NCBI RefSeq assembly: GCF_051014445.1
Contig: NC_135141.1
Location: 10,478,001 to 10,542,000 of the forward strand
Reading direction: 5' to 3'
Origin: Colletes latitarsis
Lineage: Eukaryota > Arthropoda > Insecta > Hymenoptera > Colletidae
DNA length: 64,000 nucleotides
Under the pieces are notes generated by a model. The model was not told where the DNA came from, ran no database searches, and saw only the letters and a list, made by a program, of their open reading frames with translations. Positions 1 to 12,684 of this stretch are shown piece after piece. Position 1 is the stretch's first letter. The number at the start of each line of letters is the position of its first letter. The position numbers and the translations under genes are program-made.

Positions 1-179
1 CAAGTATGCGATAAATGCGAAATTATGAGCCAGATGAAGGCAAATCCCATACATAACCAAGACCTCCTAACCGGTGTTATCCTCCAAAGTATTGATCGAA
101 TGCAGCTTTAATTGACTGCCTCAGTGTGGTACCGCATCACAGCGTTATCCATTCCTGAGGCAACCCACGATCTGGCCAA

Positions 180-358
180 CAAGTATGCGAAAAATGCGAA
201 AGTATGAGCCAGATGAGGGCAAATCCCAGACATAACCAAGACCTCCTACCCGGTGTTATCCTCCAAAGTATTGATCGAATGCAGGTTTAATTGACTGCCT
301 CAGTGTGGTACCGCATTACTGCGTTATCCATACCTGAAGAAACCCACGATCTGGCCAA
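180..358 (+). repeat. Representative monomer of the 'CTGAAGAAACCCACG' subfamily
   Basis: A 179 bp monomer. It differs from the bulk by GATCGAATGCAGG, a CCTCAGTGTGGTACCGC segment, GTTATCCATACCTGAAG and CCCACGATCTGG. The same subfamily recurs singly through the array, for example near 2,040, 4,860, 8,220, 11,570, 24,720, 29,110, 37,740, 43,180, 48,600, 51,950, 53,350, 55,820, 60,910 and 63,020. It breaks the 12 bp palindrome found in the common monomer (ACCGC instead of ACCAC). It serves as a lineage marker for tracing duplicated blocks. Confidence 0.8.
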
Positions 359-711
359 CAAGTATGCGGAAAATGCGAAAGTATGAGCCAGATGAGGGCA
401 AATCCCAGACATAAACCAGACGAAACCGGTGTTATCCTCTAAAATATAGATCGAAACCAGGTTTAATTGACTGTTTCAGTGTGGTATCACATTACTACGT
501 GATCCAAACCAGTAAAACCCTAGGATCTGGCCAACAAGTATGCGATAAATGCGAAAGTATGAGCCAGATTATTGCAAATACCAGGCATAATCCAGACCTA
601 ACCTGTGTTATCCTCTAAAATATTGATCCAATCCAGGTTTAATTGACTGTTTCTGTTTGGCACTACATTACTACGTGATCCAAACCAGAAGGAAACCCAG
701 GATCTGGCAAA

Positions 712-887
712 CAAGTATGCAATACATGAGAAAGTATGAGCCAGATGATTCCAAATACCAGCCCTAACACAAACCTAATCGGTGTTACCCTCTAAAGTAT
801 TGACCGAATGCAGGTTTAGTTGACTGCTTCAGTGTGGTACAGCATTACTATGTTATCCAAACCTGAAGAAGCCCACGATCTGGCCAA
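712..887 (+). repeat. Representative monomer of the 'ATACATGAGAAAG' subfamily
   Basis: A 176 bp monomer with ATACATGAGAAAG after the anchor, then GATTCCAAATACCAG and CCTAACACAAACCTAATCGG, and TACCCTCTAAAGTATTGA. Relatives occur near 3,358, 6,890, 8,660, 10,770, 15,150, 20,065, 24,625, 29,030, 31,140, 36,945, 40,625, 43,085, 50,980 and 62,765. It is often followed by a CTGAAGAA-type monomer, so the two form a conserved neighbour pair copied together. Confidence 0.75.
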
Positions 888-1063
888 CAAGTATGCGAAA
901 AATGCGAAAGTATGAGCCAGATGAGGGCAAATCCCAGACATTAACCAGACGAAGCCGGTGTTATCCTCTAAAATATCGATCGAATCAAGGTTTAGTGGAA
1001 TGTTTCAGTGTGATACCACGTTTCTACGTGATCAAAACCAGAAAAAACCCACGATCTGGCTAA

Positions 1064-1240
1064 CAAGTATGCGAAAGATGCGATAGTATGAGCCTGATGA
1101 GGGCAAATGCCAGACATAACCCAGACCTAACCTGTGTTGTCCTCTAAAATATTGATCCAATCCAGGTTTAATTAACTGTTCCAGTGTGGCACCACGTTAC
1201 TACGTGATCCAAACCAGATGGAAACCCAGGATCTGGCAAA
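1064..1240 (+). repeat. Representative monomer of the 'GATGCGATAG / GAGCCTGATG' subfamily
   Basis: A 177 bp monomer whose first third reads GAAAGATGCGATAG and GAGCCTGATGAGGG where the bulk has ATAAATGCGAAAG and GAGCCAGATG. It usually follows a monomer with TTTAGTGGAATGTTTCAG and TTTCTACGTGATCAAAACC, so the two variant halves straddle a monomer boundary. It is abundant in the 10-42 kb core and again at 46-47 kb and 57-59.5 kb. Confidence 0.75.
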
Positions 1241-1537
1241 GAAGTATGCGGTACATGAGAAAGTATGTGCCAGATGAGGGCAAATCCCAGTCATAAACCA
1301 GACCAAACCGGTGTTATCCTCTAAAATATAGATCGAAACCAGGTTTAATTGACTGTTTCAGTATGGTACCACGTTACTACTTGATCCAAACCAGTAAAAC
1401 CCCAGGATCTGGCCAAAAAATATGCGATAAATGCGAAAGTATGAGCCAGATGAGGGCAAATCCCAGACATAACCCTGACCTAACCAGTGTTGTCCTCTAA
1501 AATATGAATCCAACCCAAGTTTAAATGACAGTTTCAG

Positions 1538-1549
1538 TGTGGTACCACA
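1538..1549. other. Perfect 12 bp palindrome in the satellite monomer (representative)
   Basis: TGTGGTACCACA equals its own reverse complement. It is present in most common-type monomers throughout the window (another clear instance is 1,713-1,724) and is reduced to GGTACC or GTGGTACCAC in variants. About 40 bp downstream a second weak dyad, CCAG-GAT-CTGG, pairs 4 bp arms. Short dyads with hairpin potential have been described as common in centromeric satellites, particularly those without a CENP-B box. Any protein binding or cruciform formation here is inference. Confidence 0.8.
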
Positions 1550-1691
1550 TTACTACGTGATCCAAAGAAGAAAACCCCAGGATCTGGCTAACAAGTTTGC
1601 GATAAATGCGAAAGTAGGAGCCAGATGGTTGCAAATACCAGACATAACACAGACATGACCTGTGTTATCCTCTAAAATATTGATCCAATCC

Positions 1692-3035
1692 AGGTTTAAT
1701 TGACTGTTTCAGTGTGGTACCACATTACTACGCGATCCAAACTAGAAAAAGCCCAGGATCTGACCAACAAGTATGCGATAAATGCGAAAGTATGAGCCAG
1801 ATGATTGCAAATACCAGACATAACCCAGACCTAACGTGTGTTATCCTCTAAAATATTGATCCAATCCAGGTTTAATTGACTGTTTCAGTGGGATGCCACG
1901 TTACTACTTCATCCAAACTAGTAAAACACGAGGTTCTGGCCAACAAGTGTGCGATAAATGCGAATGTACGAGCCAGATGATTGCAAATACCAGAAATAAC
2001 CAAGACCTAACCGGTGTTATCCTCCAAAGTATTGATCGAATGCAGGTTTAATTGACTGCCTCAGTGTGGTACCGCATTACTACGTTATCCATACCTGAAG
2101 AAACCCACGATCTGGCCAACAAGTATGCGATAAATGCGAAAGTATGAGCCAGGTGATTGCAAATACCAGACATAACCCAGACCTAACCGGTGTTTTCCTC
2201 GAAGATATAGATCGAATCCAGGTTTAGTGGACTGTTGCAGTGTGGTATCACATTTCTACGTGATCAAAACCAGAAAAAACCCTGGATCTGGCTAACAAGT
2301 ATGCGAAAGATGCGATAGTATGAGCCAGAAGAGGGCAAATCCCAGACATAACCCTGACCTAACCCGTTATATCCTCTAAAATATACATCGAAACTAGGTT
2401 TAATTGACTGTTTCAGTGTGGTACGACATTACTACGTGATCCAAACTAGAAAACTGCCCAGGATCTGACCAACATGTATACGGAGAATGCGAAAGTATGA
2501 GCCAGATGTGGGCAAATGCCAGACATAACCCTGACCTAACCGGTGTTATCCTCTAAAATATACATCGAAACCAGGTTTAGTTGACTGTTTCAGTGTGGTA
2601 CCACATTACTACGTGACCCAAACTAGAAAAAGCCCAGGATCTGACCAACAAGTATGCGATAAATGCGAAATTATGAGCCAGATGAGGGCAAATCCCAGAC
2701 ATAACCAAGACCTCCTAACCGGTGTTATCCTCCAAAGTATTGATCGAATGCAGGTTTAATAGACTGCCTCAGTGTGATACCGCATTACTGCGTTATCCAT
2801 ACCTGAAGAAACCCACGATCTGGCCAACAAGTATGCGAAAAATGCGAAAGTATGAGCCAGATGAGGGCAAATCCCAGACATAAACCAGACGAAGCCGGTG
2901 TTATCCTCTAAAATATAGATCCAATCCAAGTTTAATTGACCGTTTCTGTGTGGTACCAAATTACTACGTGATCCAAACCAGAAGAAAACCCAGGATCTGG
3001 CCAACAAGTATGCGAAAGATGCGATAGTATGAGCC
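1692..3035 (+). repeat. Duplicated block B, copy 1
   Basis: About 1.34 kb that recurs at 4,515-5,858 with offset 2,823 (16 monomers). A few substitutions separate the copies: ATACCTG versus ACACCTG near 2,095/4,918, GAGCCAGAAG versus GAGCCTGAAG near 2,329/5,152, and a two- to three-base change in the ACCCGT/TATCC segment near 2,365. It is slightly older or less conserved than block A. It overlaps the right end of block A copy 1. Confidence 0.8.
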
Positions 3036-4338
3036 AGATGAGGGCAAATCCCAGACATAAACCAGACGAAACCGGTGTTATCCTCTAAAATATAGATCGA
3101 AACCAGGTTTAATTGACTGTTTCAGTGTGGTATCACATTACTACGTGATCCAAACCAGTAAAACCCTAGGATCTGGCCAACAAGTATGCGATAAATGCGA
3201 AAGTATGAGCCAGATTATTGCAAATACCAGGCATAATCCAGACCTAACCTGTGTTATCCTCTAAAATATTGATCCAATCCAGGTTTAATTGACTGTTTCT
3301 GTTTGGCACTACATTACTACGTGATCCAAACCAGAAGGAAACCCAGGATCTGGCAAACAAGTATGCAATACATGAGAAAGTATGAGCCAGATGATTCCAA
3401 ATACCAGCCCTAACACAAACCTAATCGGTGTTACCCTCTAAAGTATTGACCGAATGCAGGTTTAGTTGACTGCTTCAGTGTGGTACAGCATTACTATGTT
3501 ATCCAAACCTGAAGAAGCCCACGATCTGGCCAACAAGTATGCGAAAAATGCGAAAGTATGAGCCAGATGAGGGCAAATCCCAGACATTAACCAGACGAAG
3601 CCGGTGTTATCCTCTAAAATATCGATCGAATCAAGGTTTAGTGGAATGTTTCAGTGTGATACCACGTTTCTACGTGATCAAAACCAGAAAAAACCCACGA
3701 TCTGGCTAACAAGTATGCGAAAGATGCGATAGTATGAGCCTGATGAGGGCAAATGCCAGACATAACCCAGACCTAACCTGTGTTGTCCTCTAAAATATTG
3801 ATCCAATCCAGGTTTAATTAACTGTTCCAGTGTGGCACCACGTTACTACGTGATCCAAACCAGATGGAAACCCAGGATCTGGCAAAGAAGTATGCGGTAC
3901 ATGAGAAAGTATGTGCCAGATGAGGGCAAATCCCAGTCATAAACCAGACCAAACCGGTGTTATCCTCTAAAATATAGATCGAAACCAGGTTTAATTGACT
4001 GTTTCAGTATGGTACCACGTTACTACTTGATCCAAACCAGTAAAACCCCAGGATCTGGCCAAAAAATATGCGATAAATGCGAAAGTATGAGCCAGATGAG
4101 GGCAAATCCCAGACATAACCCTGACCTAACCAGTGTTGTCCTCTAAAATATGAATCCAACCCAAGTTTAAATGACAGTTTCAGTGTGGTACCACATTACT
4201 ACGTGATCCAAAGAAGAAAACCCCAGGATCTGGCTAACAAGTTTGCGATAAATGCGAAAGTAGGAGCCAGATGGTTGCAAATACCAGACATAACACAGAC
4301 ATGACCTGTGTTATCCTCTAAAATATTGATCCAATCCA
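3026..4338 (+). repeat. Third copy of the A sub-block
   Basis: Matches 380-1,692 (offset 2,646) and 6,559-7,871 (offset 3,533). It carries the same rare variants, such as CAGACATTAACCAGACG and TGTTCCAGTGTGGCACCACG. It joins directly to block B copy 1 on the left, and to its right 4,339-4,514 is one monomer of the TTTCTGTGTGGTACCAAATT type also seen at about 2,940 and 5,765. Confidence 0.82.
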
Positions 4339-4514
4339 AGTTTAATTGACCGTTTCTGTGTGGTACCAAATTACTACGTGATCCAAACCAGAAGAAAACC
4401 CAGGATCTGGCCAACAAGTATGCGAAAGATGCGATAGTATGAGCCTGAAGAGGGCAAATCCCAGACATAACCCTGACCTAACCCGTGTTATCCTCTAAAA
4501 TATACATCGAAACT

Positions 4515-5858
4515 AGGTTTAATTGACTGTTTCAGTGTGGTACCACATTACTACGCGATCCAAACTAGAAAAAGCCCAGGATCTGACCAACAAGTATGCG
4601 ATAAATGCGAAAGTATGAGCCAGATGATTGCAAATACCAGACATAACCCAGACCTAACGTGTGTTATCCTCTAAAATATTGATCCAATCCAGGTTTAATT
4701 GACTGTTTCAGTGGGATGCCACGTTACTACTTCATCCAAACTAGTAAAACACGAGGTTCTGGCCAACAAGTGTGCGATAAATGCGAATGTACGAGCCAGA
4801 TGATTGCAAATACCAGAAATAACCAAGACCTAACCGGTGTTATCCTCCAAAGTATTGATCGAATGCAGGTTTAATTGACTGCCTCAGTGTGGTACCGCAT
4901 TACTACGTTATCCACACCTGAAGAAACCCACGATCTGGCCAACAAGTATGCGATAAATGCGAAAGTATGAGCCAGGTGATTGCAAATACCAGACATAACC
5001 CAGACCTAACCGGTGTTTTCCTCGAAGATATAGATCGAATCCAGGTTTAGTGGACTGTTGCAGTGTGGTATCACATTTCTACGTGATCAAAACCAGAAAA
5101 AACCCTGGATCTGGCTAACAAGTATGCGAAAGATGCGATAGTATGAGCCTGAAGAGGGCAAATCCCAGACATAACCCTGACCTAACCCGTGTTATCCTCT
5201 AAAATATACATCGAAACTAGGTTTAATTGACTGTTTCAGTGTGGTACGACATTACTACGTGATCCAAACTAGAAAACTGCCCAGGATCTGACCAACATGT
5301 ATACGGAGAATGCGAAAGTATGAGCCAGATGTGGGCAAATGCCAGACATAACCCTGACCTAACCGGTGTTATCCTCTAAAATATACATCGAAACCAGGTT
5401 TAGTTGACTGTTTCAGTGTGGTACCACATTACTACGTGACCCAAACTAGAAAAAGCCCAGGATCTGACCAACAAGTATGCGATAAATGCGAAATTATGAG
5501 CCAGATGAGGGCAAATCCCAGACATAACCAAGACCTCCTAACCGGTGTTATCCTCCAAAGTATTGATCGAATGCAGGTTTAATAGACTGCCTCAGTGTGA
5601 TACCGCATTACTGCGTTATCCATACCTGAAGAAACCCACGATCTGGCCAACAAGTATGCGAAAAATGCGAAAGTATGAGCCAGATGAGGGCAAATCCCAG
5701 ACATAAACCAGACGAAGCCGGTGTTATCCTCTAAAATATAGATCCAATCCAAGTTTAATTGACCGTTTCTGTGTGGTACCAAATTACTACGTGATCCAAA
5801 CCAGAAGAAAACCCAGGATCTGGCCAACAAGTATGCGAAAGATGCGATAGTATGAGCC
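4515..5858 (+). repeat. Duplicated block B, copy 2
   Basis: Second copy of 1,692-3,035. It ends where GAGCCAGATG at 3,036 is replaced by GAGCCTGAAG at 5,859. After it, 5,859-6,179 holds about two monomers (with CGACATTACGACGTG and ATACGGAGAATACG variants) that I do not find duplicated, and then block A copy 2 starts. Confidence 0.8.
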
Positions 5859-6179
5859 TGAAGAGGGCAAATCTCAGACATAACCCTGACCTAACCGGTG
5901 TTATCCTCTAAAAGATACATCGAAACCTGGTTTAATTGACTGTTTCAGTGTGGTACGACATTACGACGTGATCCAAACTAGAAAAAGCTCAGGATCTGGC
6001 CAACAAGTATACGGAGAATACGAAAGTGTGAGCCAGATGATTGCAAATACCAGACATAACCCAGACCTAACCTGTGTTATCCTCTAAAATATTGATCCAA
6101 TCCAGGTTTAATTGACTGTTTCAGTGTGGCACCACATTACTACGTGATCCAAACCGGTAAAACCCTAGGATCTGTCCAA

Positions 6180-8305
6180 CAAGTATGCGATAAATGCGAA
6201 ATTATGAGCCAGATGAAGGCAAATCCCATACATAACCAAGACCTCCTAACCGGTGTTATCCTCCAAAGTATTGATCGAATGCAGCTTTAATTGACTGCCT
6301 CAGTGTGGTACCGCATCACAGCGTTATCCATTCCTGAGGCAACCCACGATCTGGCCAACAAGTATGCGAAAAATGCGAAAGTATGAGCCAGATGAGGGCA
6401 AATCCCAGACATAACCAAGACCTCCTACCCGGTGTTATCCTCCAAAGTATTGATCGAATGCAGGTTTAATTGACTGCCTCAGTGTGGTACCGCATTACTG
6501 CGTTATCCATACCTGAAGAAACCCACGATCTGGCCAACAAGTATGCGGAAAATGCGAAAGTATGAGCCAGATGAGGGCAAATCCCAGACATAAACCAGAC
6601 GAAACCGGTGTTATCCTCTAAAATATAGATCGAAACCAGGTTTAATTGACTGTTTCAGTGTGGTATCACATTACTACGTGATCCAAACCAGTAAAACCCT
6701 AGGATCTGGCCAACAAGTATGCGATAAATGCGAAAGTATGAGCCAGATTATTGCAAATACCAGGCATAATCCAGACCTAACCTGTGTTATCCTCTAAAAT
6801 ATTGATCCAATCCAGGTTTAATTGACTGTTTCTGTTTGGCACTACATTACTACGTGATCCAAACCAGAAGGAAACCCAGGATCTGGCAAACAAGTATGCA
6901 ATACATGAGAAAGTATGAGCCAGATGATTCCAAATACCAGCCCTAACACAAACCTAATCGGTGTTACCCTCTAAAGTATTGACCGAATGCAGGTTTAGTT
7001 GACTGCTTCAGTGTGGTACAGCATTACTATGTTATCCAAACCTGAAGAAGCCCACGATCTGGCCAACAAGTATGCGAAAAATGCGAAAGTATGAGCCAGA
7101 TGAGGGCAAATCCCAGACATTAACCAGACGAAGCCGGTGTTATCCTCTAAAATATCGATCGAATCAAGGTTTAGTGGAATGTTTCAGTGTGATACCACGT
7201 TTCTACGTGATCAAAACCAGAAAAAACCCACGATCTGGCTAACAAGTATGCGAAAGATGCGATAGTATGAGCCTGATGAGGGCAAATGCCAGACATAACC
7301 CAGACCTAACCTGTGTTGTCCTCTAAAATATTGATCCAATCCAGGTTTAATTAACTGTTCCAGTGTGGCACCACGTTACTACGTGATCCAAACCAGATGG
7401 AAACCCAGGATCTGGCAAAGAAGTATGCGGTACATGAGAAAGTATGTGCCAGATGAGGGCAAATCCCAGTCATAAACCAGACCAAACCGGTGTTATCCTC
7501 TAAAATATAGATCGAAACCAGGTTTAATTGACTGTTTCAGTATGGTACCACGTTACTACTTGATCCAAACCAGTAAAACCCCAGGATCTGGCCAAAAAAT
7601 ATGCGATAAATGCGAAAGTATGAGCCAGATGAGGGCAAATCCCAGACATAACCCTGACCTAACCAGTGTTGTCCTCTAAAATATGAATCCAACCCAAGTT
7701 TAAATGACAGTTTCAGTGTGGTACCACATTACTACGTGATCCAAAGAAGAAAACCCCAGGATCTGGCTAACAAGTTTGCGATAAATGCGAAAGTAGGAGC
7801 CAGATGGTTGCAAATACCAGACATAACACAGACATGACCTGTGTTATCCTCTAAAATATTGATCCAATCCAGGTTTAATTGACTGTTTCAGTGTGGTACC
7901 ACATTACTACGCGATCCAAACTAGAAAAAGCCCAGGATCTGACCAACAAGTATGCGATAAATGCGAAAGTATGAGCCAGATGATTGCAAATACCAGACAT
8001 AACCCAGACCTAACGTGTGTTATCCTCTAAAATATTGATCCAATCCAGGTTTAATTGACTGTTTCAGTGGGATGCCACGTTACTACTTCATCCAAACTAG
8101 TAAAACACGAGGTTCTGGCCAACAAGTGTGCGATAAATGCGAATGTACGAGCCAGATGATTGCAAATACCAGAAATAACCAAGACCTAACCGGTGTTATC
8201 CTCCAAAGTATTGATCGAATGCAGGTTTAATTGACTGCCTCAGTGTGGTACCGCATTACTACGTTATCCATACCTGAAGAAACCCACGATCTGGCCAACA
8301 AGTAT
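6180..8305 (+). repeat. Duplicated block A, copy 2
   Basis: Second copy of 1-2,126, with no difference seen in the stretches compared. The right edge is followed by unrelated-subtype monomers beginning AAGTATACGAAAAATGCG. Because copy 1 is truncated by the window, the duplication may have been longer than seen. Confidence 0.85.
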
Positions 8306-10200
8306 ACGAAAAATGCGATAGTATGAGCCAGATGTGGGCAAATTCCAGACATATCCCAGACATAACAGGTGTTATCCTGTAAAATATACATCGCAACCAG
8401 GTTTAATTGACTGTTTCATTGTGGTACCACATTACTACGTGATCCAAACCGGTAAAACCCTAGGATCTGGCCAACAAGTATGCGATAAATGCGTAAGTAT
8501 GAGCCAGATGATTGCAAATGCCAGACATAACCCAGACCTAACCAGTGTTATCCCCCAAAATATTGATCCAATCCAGGTTTAATTAACTGTCTCAGTGTGG
8601 CACCACATTACTACGTGATCCAAACCAGAAGGAAACCCAGGATCTGGCCAACAAGTATGCGATACATGAGAAAGTATGAGCCAGATGATTCCAAATACCA
8701 GACCTAACACAAACCTAACAAGTGTTCCCCTCTAAAGTATTGATCGAATGCAGATTTAGTTGACTGCTTCAGTGTGGTACCGCATTTCTATGTTGTCCAA
8801 ACCTGAACAAAGCCACGATCTGGCCAACAAGTATGCGAAAAATGCGAAAGTATGAGCCAGATGAGGGCAAATCCCAGACATACACCAGACGAAACCGGTG
8901 TTATCCTCTAAAATATAGATCGAAACCAGGTTTAATTGACTGTTTCAGTGTGGTATCACGTTACTACTTGATCCAAACCAGAAAAAGCCCAGGATCTGGT
9001 CCACAGGTATGCGAAAGATGCCAAAGAATGAGCCAGATGGTTCCCCAATCCCAGACCTAAAACAAACCTAACCGGTGTTATCCTTTAAAATATTGATCGA
9101 GGCCAGGTTTAATTGACAGTTTCAGTGTGGTACCAAATTACTACGTGATGCAAACCAGAAAACCCCAGGATCTGGCCAACAAGTATGTGATAAATGCGAA
9201 AGTGTGAGCCAGATGATTGCAAATACCAGACATAACCCAGACCTAACCTGTGTTATCCTCTAAAATATAGATAGAAACCAGGTTTAGTTGACTGTTTCAG
9301 TGTGGTACCACGTTACTACTTGATCCGAACCAGTAAAACCCTAGGATCTGGCCAACAAGTATGCGATAAATGCGAAAGTATCAGCCAGATGATTGCAAAT
9401 ACCAGACATAACCCTGACCTAACCGGTGTCATCCTCTAAAATATACATCGAAACCAGGTTTAATTGACTGTTCCAGTGTGGTACGACATCACTACGTGAT
9501 CCAAACCAGAGGAAAGCCCAGGATCTGACCAACAAGTATGCGATAAATGAGAAAGTATGAGCCAGATGTGGCAAATCCCAGACATAACCCAGACCTAACC
9601 GGTGTTATCCTCTAAAATATACATCGAAACCAGGTTTAATTGACTGTTTCAGTGTGGTACCACATTACTATGCGATCCAGACTATAAAAAGCCCAGGATC
9701 TGACCAACAAGTATGCGATAAATGCGAAAGTATGTGCCAGATGTGGGCAAATCCCAGACATAAACCAGACCAAACCGGTGTTATACTCTAAAATATAGAT
9801 CGAAACCAGGTTTAATTGACTGTTTCAGTGTGGTACCACGTTACTACTTGATCCAAAACAGTAAAACCCTAGGATCTGGCCAACAATTATGCGATAAATG
9901 CGAAGGTATGAGCCAGATGATTGCAAATACCAGACATGACCCAGACCTAACCTGTGTTATCCTCTAAAATATTGATCCAATCCAGGTTTAATTGACTGTT
10001 TCAGTGTGGTACCACATTACTACGTGATTCAAACCAGAAAGCGCCAGGATCTGGCCAACAGGTATGCGAAAGGTGCGATAGTATGAGCCAGATGAGGGCA
10101 AATCCCAGACATAACCCAGACCTAACCGGTGTTATCCTCTAAAATATAGATCGAATTCACGTTTAGTGGAAAGTTTCAGTGTGGTACCACGTTTCTACGT
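8306..10200 (+). repeat. Satellite monomers without an obvious long duplicate
   Basis: About 11 monomers of mixed subtype, with many private substitutions. The last 250 bp, from about 9,960, already resemble (roughly 90-95% by eye) the sequence upstream of the second 25-mer copy at 14,340-14,586, so the left edge of the HOR is gradual rather than sharp. No gene, promoter or inserted element is visible. It reads as a diverged flank between two more recently amplified zones. Confidence 0.75.
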
Positions 10201-11639
10201 GATCAAAACCAGAAAAAACCCAGGATCTGGATAACAAGTATGCGAAAGATGCGCTAGTATGAGCCAGATGAGGGCAAATCCCAGACATAACCCAGACCTA
10301 ACCGGTGTTATCCTCTAAAATATAGATCGAATTCAGGTTTAATTGACTGTGTCAATGTGGTACCAAATTACTACGTGATGCAAGTAAGAAAACCCCAGGA
10401 TCTGGCCAACAAGTATGCGATAAATGCGAAAGTATGAGCCAGATGAGGGCAAATCCCAGACATAACCCAGACCTAACCAGTGTTATCCTCTAAAATATTG
10501 ATCCAGTCCAAGTTTAATTGACAGTTTCAGTGTGGTACCACATTACTACGTGATTCAAACCAGAAAGCCCCAGGATCTGGCCAACAGGTATGCGAAAGAT
10601 GCGATAGTATGAGCCAGATGAGGGCAAATCCCAGACATAACCCTGACATATCCGGTGTTATCCTCTAAAATATACATCGAAACCAGGTTTAGTGGAATGT
10701 TTCAGTGTGGTACCACGTTTCTACGTGATCAAAACCAGAAAAAACACAGGATCTGGCTAACAAGTATGCGATACATGAGAAAATATGAGCCAGATGATTC
10801 CAAATACCAGTCCTAGCACAAACCTAATCGGTGTTACCCTCTAAAGTATTGATCGAATGCAGGTTTAATTGACTGTTTCAGTGTGGTACCACGTTACTAC
10901 TTGATCCAAAACAGTAAAACCCTAGGATCTGGCCAACAAGTATGCGATAAATGCGAAAGTATGAGCCAGATGAGGGCAAATCCCAGACATAACCCAGACC
11001 TAACCAGTGTTATCCTCTAAAATATTGATCCAGTCCAAGTTTAATTGACAGTTTCAGTGTGGTACCACATTACTACGTGATCCAAACCAGAAAACCCCAG
11101 GATCTGGCCAACAGGTATGCGACAGATGCGAAAGTATGAGCCTGATGAGGGCAAATCCCAGACATATGCCAGACCAAACCGGTGTTATCCTCTAAGATAT
11201 AGATCGAATTCAGGTTTAGTGGAATGTTTCAGTGTGGTACCACGTTTCTACATGATCAAAACCAGAAAAAACCCAGGTTCTGGCTAACAAGTATGCGAAA
11301 GATGCGACAGTATGAGCCTGATGAGGGCAAATCCCAGACATAACCCAGACCTAACCGGTGTTATCCTCTAAAATATAGATCGAATTCAGGTTTAGTGGAA
11401 TGTTTCAGTGTGGTACCACGTTTCTACGTGATCAAAACCAGAAAAAACCCAGGTTCTGGCTAACAAGTATGCGAAAGATGCGATAGTATGAGCCTGATGA
11501 GGGCAAGTCCCAGACATAACCCTGACCTAACCGGTGTCATCCTCTAAAATATACATCGAAACCAGGTTTAGTTGACTGCTTCAGTGTTGTACCGCATTAC
11601 TATGTTATCCAAACCTGAAGAAAGCCACGATCTGGCCAA

Positions 11640-11805
11640 CAAGTATGCGAAAGTATGAGCCAGATGAGGGCGAATCCCGGACATAACCTAGACGAAACCG
11701 GTGTTATCTTCTAAAATATACATCGAAACCAGGATTAATTGACTGTTTCAGTGTGGTACCAAATTACTACGTGATGCAAGTAAGAAAACCCCAGGGTCTG
11801 GCCAA
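11640..11805 (+). repeat. Short 166 bp monomer (10 bp deletion), lineage marker
   Basis: The anchor runs straight into GAAAGTATGAGCC, missing about 10 bp that normally supply the second ATGCG. The same deletion is found in monomers starting at 16,026, 20,940, 24,802, 31,308, 37,812 and 43,256, always after a CTGAAGAAAGCCACG monomer. The seven sites are therefore most likely descendants of one deletion event spread by block duplication. The 43,256 copy has gained further changes (GAAAGAATGAGCC). Confidence 0.8.
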
Positions 11806-12684
11806 CAAGTATGCGATAAATGCGAAAGTATGAGCGAGATGAGGGCAAATCCCAGACATAAGCCAGACCTAACAGGTGTTATCCTCTAAAATATACATCG
11901 AAACCAGGTTTAATTGACTGTTTCAGTGTGGTACCACATTACTACGTGATTCAAACCAGAAAACCCCAGGATCTGGCCAACAGGTATGCGAAAGATGCGA
12001 TAGTATGAGCCAGATGAGGGCAAATCCCAGACATAACCCTGACATATCCGGTGTTATTCTCTAAAATATAGATCGAATCCAGGTTTAGTGGAATGTTTCA
12101 GTGTGGTACCATGTTTCTACGTGATCAAAACCAGAAAAAACCCAGGATCTGGCTAACAAGTATGCGAAAGATGCGATAGTATGAGCCTGATGACGGCAAA
12201 TCCCAGACATAACCCTGATCTAACCGGTGTCATCCTCTAAAATATACATCGAAACCAGGTTTAATTGACTGTTTCAGTGTGGTACCACATTACTACGTGA
12301 TCCAAACTAGAAAAAGCCCAGGATCTGACCAACAAGTATGCGATAAATGCGAAATTATGAGCCAGATGTGGGCAAATCCCAGACATAACCCAGACCTAAC
12401 CGGTGTTATCCTCTAAAATATTGATCCAATCCTGGTTTAATTGACTGTTTCAGTGTGGTACCACATTACTACGTGATCCAAACTAGAAAATGCCCAGGAT
12501 CTGACCAACAAGTATGCGATAAATGCGAAAGTATGAGCCAGATGTGGGCAAATCCCAGACATAACCCAGACCTAACCGATGTTATCCTCTAAAATATACA
12601 TCGAAACCAGGTTTAATTGACTGATTCAGTGTATTATAACATTACTGCGTGATCCAAACCAGAAAAAGCCCAGGATCTGGTCCA

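Larger units (their letters stand above)
380..1692 (+). repeat. Sub-block of A present three times
   Basis: Seven to eight monomers that occur here, at 3,026-4,338 (offset 2,646, 15 monomers) and at 6,559-7,871. The edges are sharp: mismatches begin at 379/3,025 on the left and 1,693/4,339 on the right. The third copy lies between the two larger A copies, so at least two independent duplication steps are nested here. Confidence 0.82.
1..2126 (+). repeat. Duplicated block A, copy 1 (12 monomers, left edge cut by window)
   Basis: These bases reappear at 6,180-8,305 with a constant offset of 6,179 (about 35 monomers). Every stretch I compared matched without a difference, including rare variants such as ATGAAGGCAAATCCCATAC, CACAGCGTTATCCATTCC and GTAGGAGCCAGATGG. 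The match breaks at 2,127 (G here, A at 8,306). The true left boundary lies outside the window. Confidence 0.85.

Noticed and set aside
520..540. Plant telomere-like AAACCCTAGG motif, present in many monomers
   Set aside because: Only a single AAACCCT unit occurs per monomer and it is never tandem. It alternates with AACCCCAGG and AGCCCAGG variants, so it is chance similarity rather than telomeric sequence.
2756..5881. Open reading frames of 89-100 codons on the minus strand at 2,756-3,058, 4,199-4,468 and 5,579-5,881
   Set aside because: They are the satellite read in one frame. The peptide MSGICPHLAHT and LLARSW motifs recur every monomer, and the frame survives only where 177 bp monomers adjoin. 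No start context, no domain, and copies shift with the duplicated blocks.
8334..9060. Plus-strand open frames at 8,334-8,582 and 8,833-9,060
   Set aside because: Satellite read-through with repeated CYPLKY/GLIDCF-like phrases once per monomer; no recognisable protein family.
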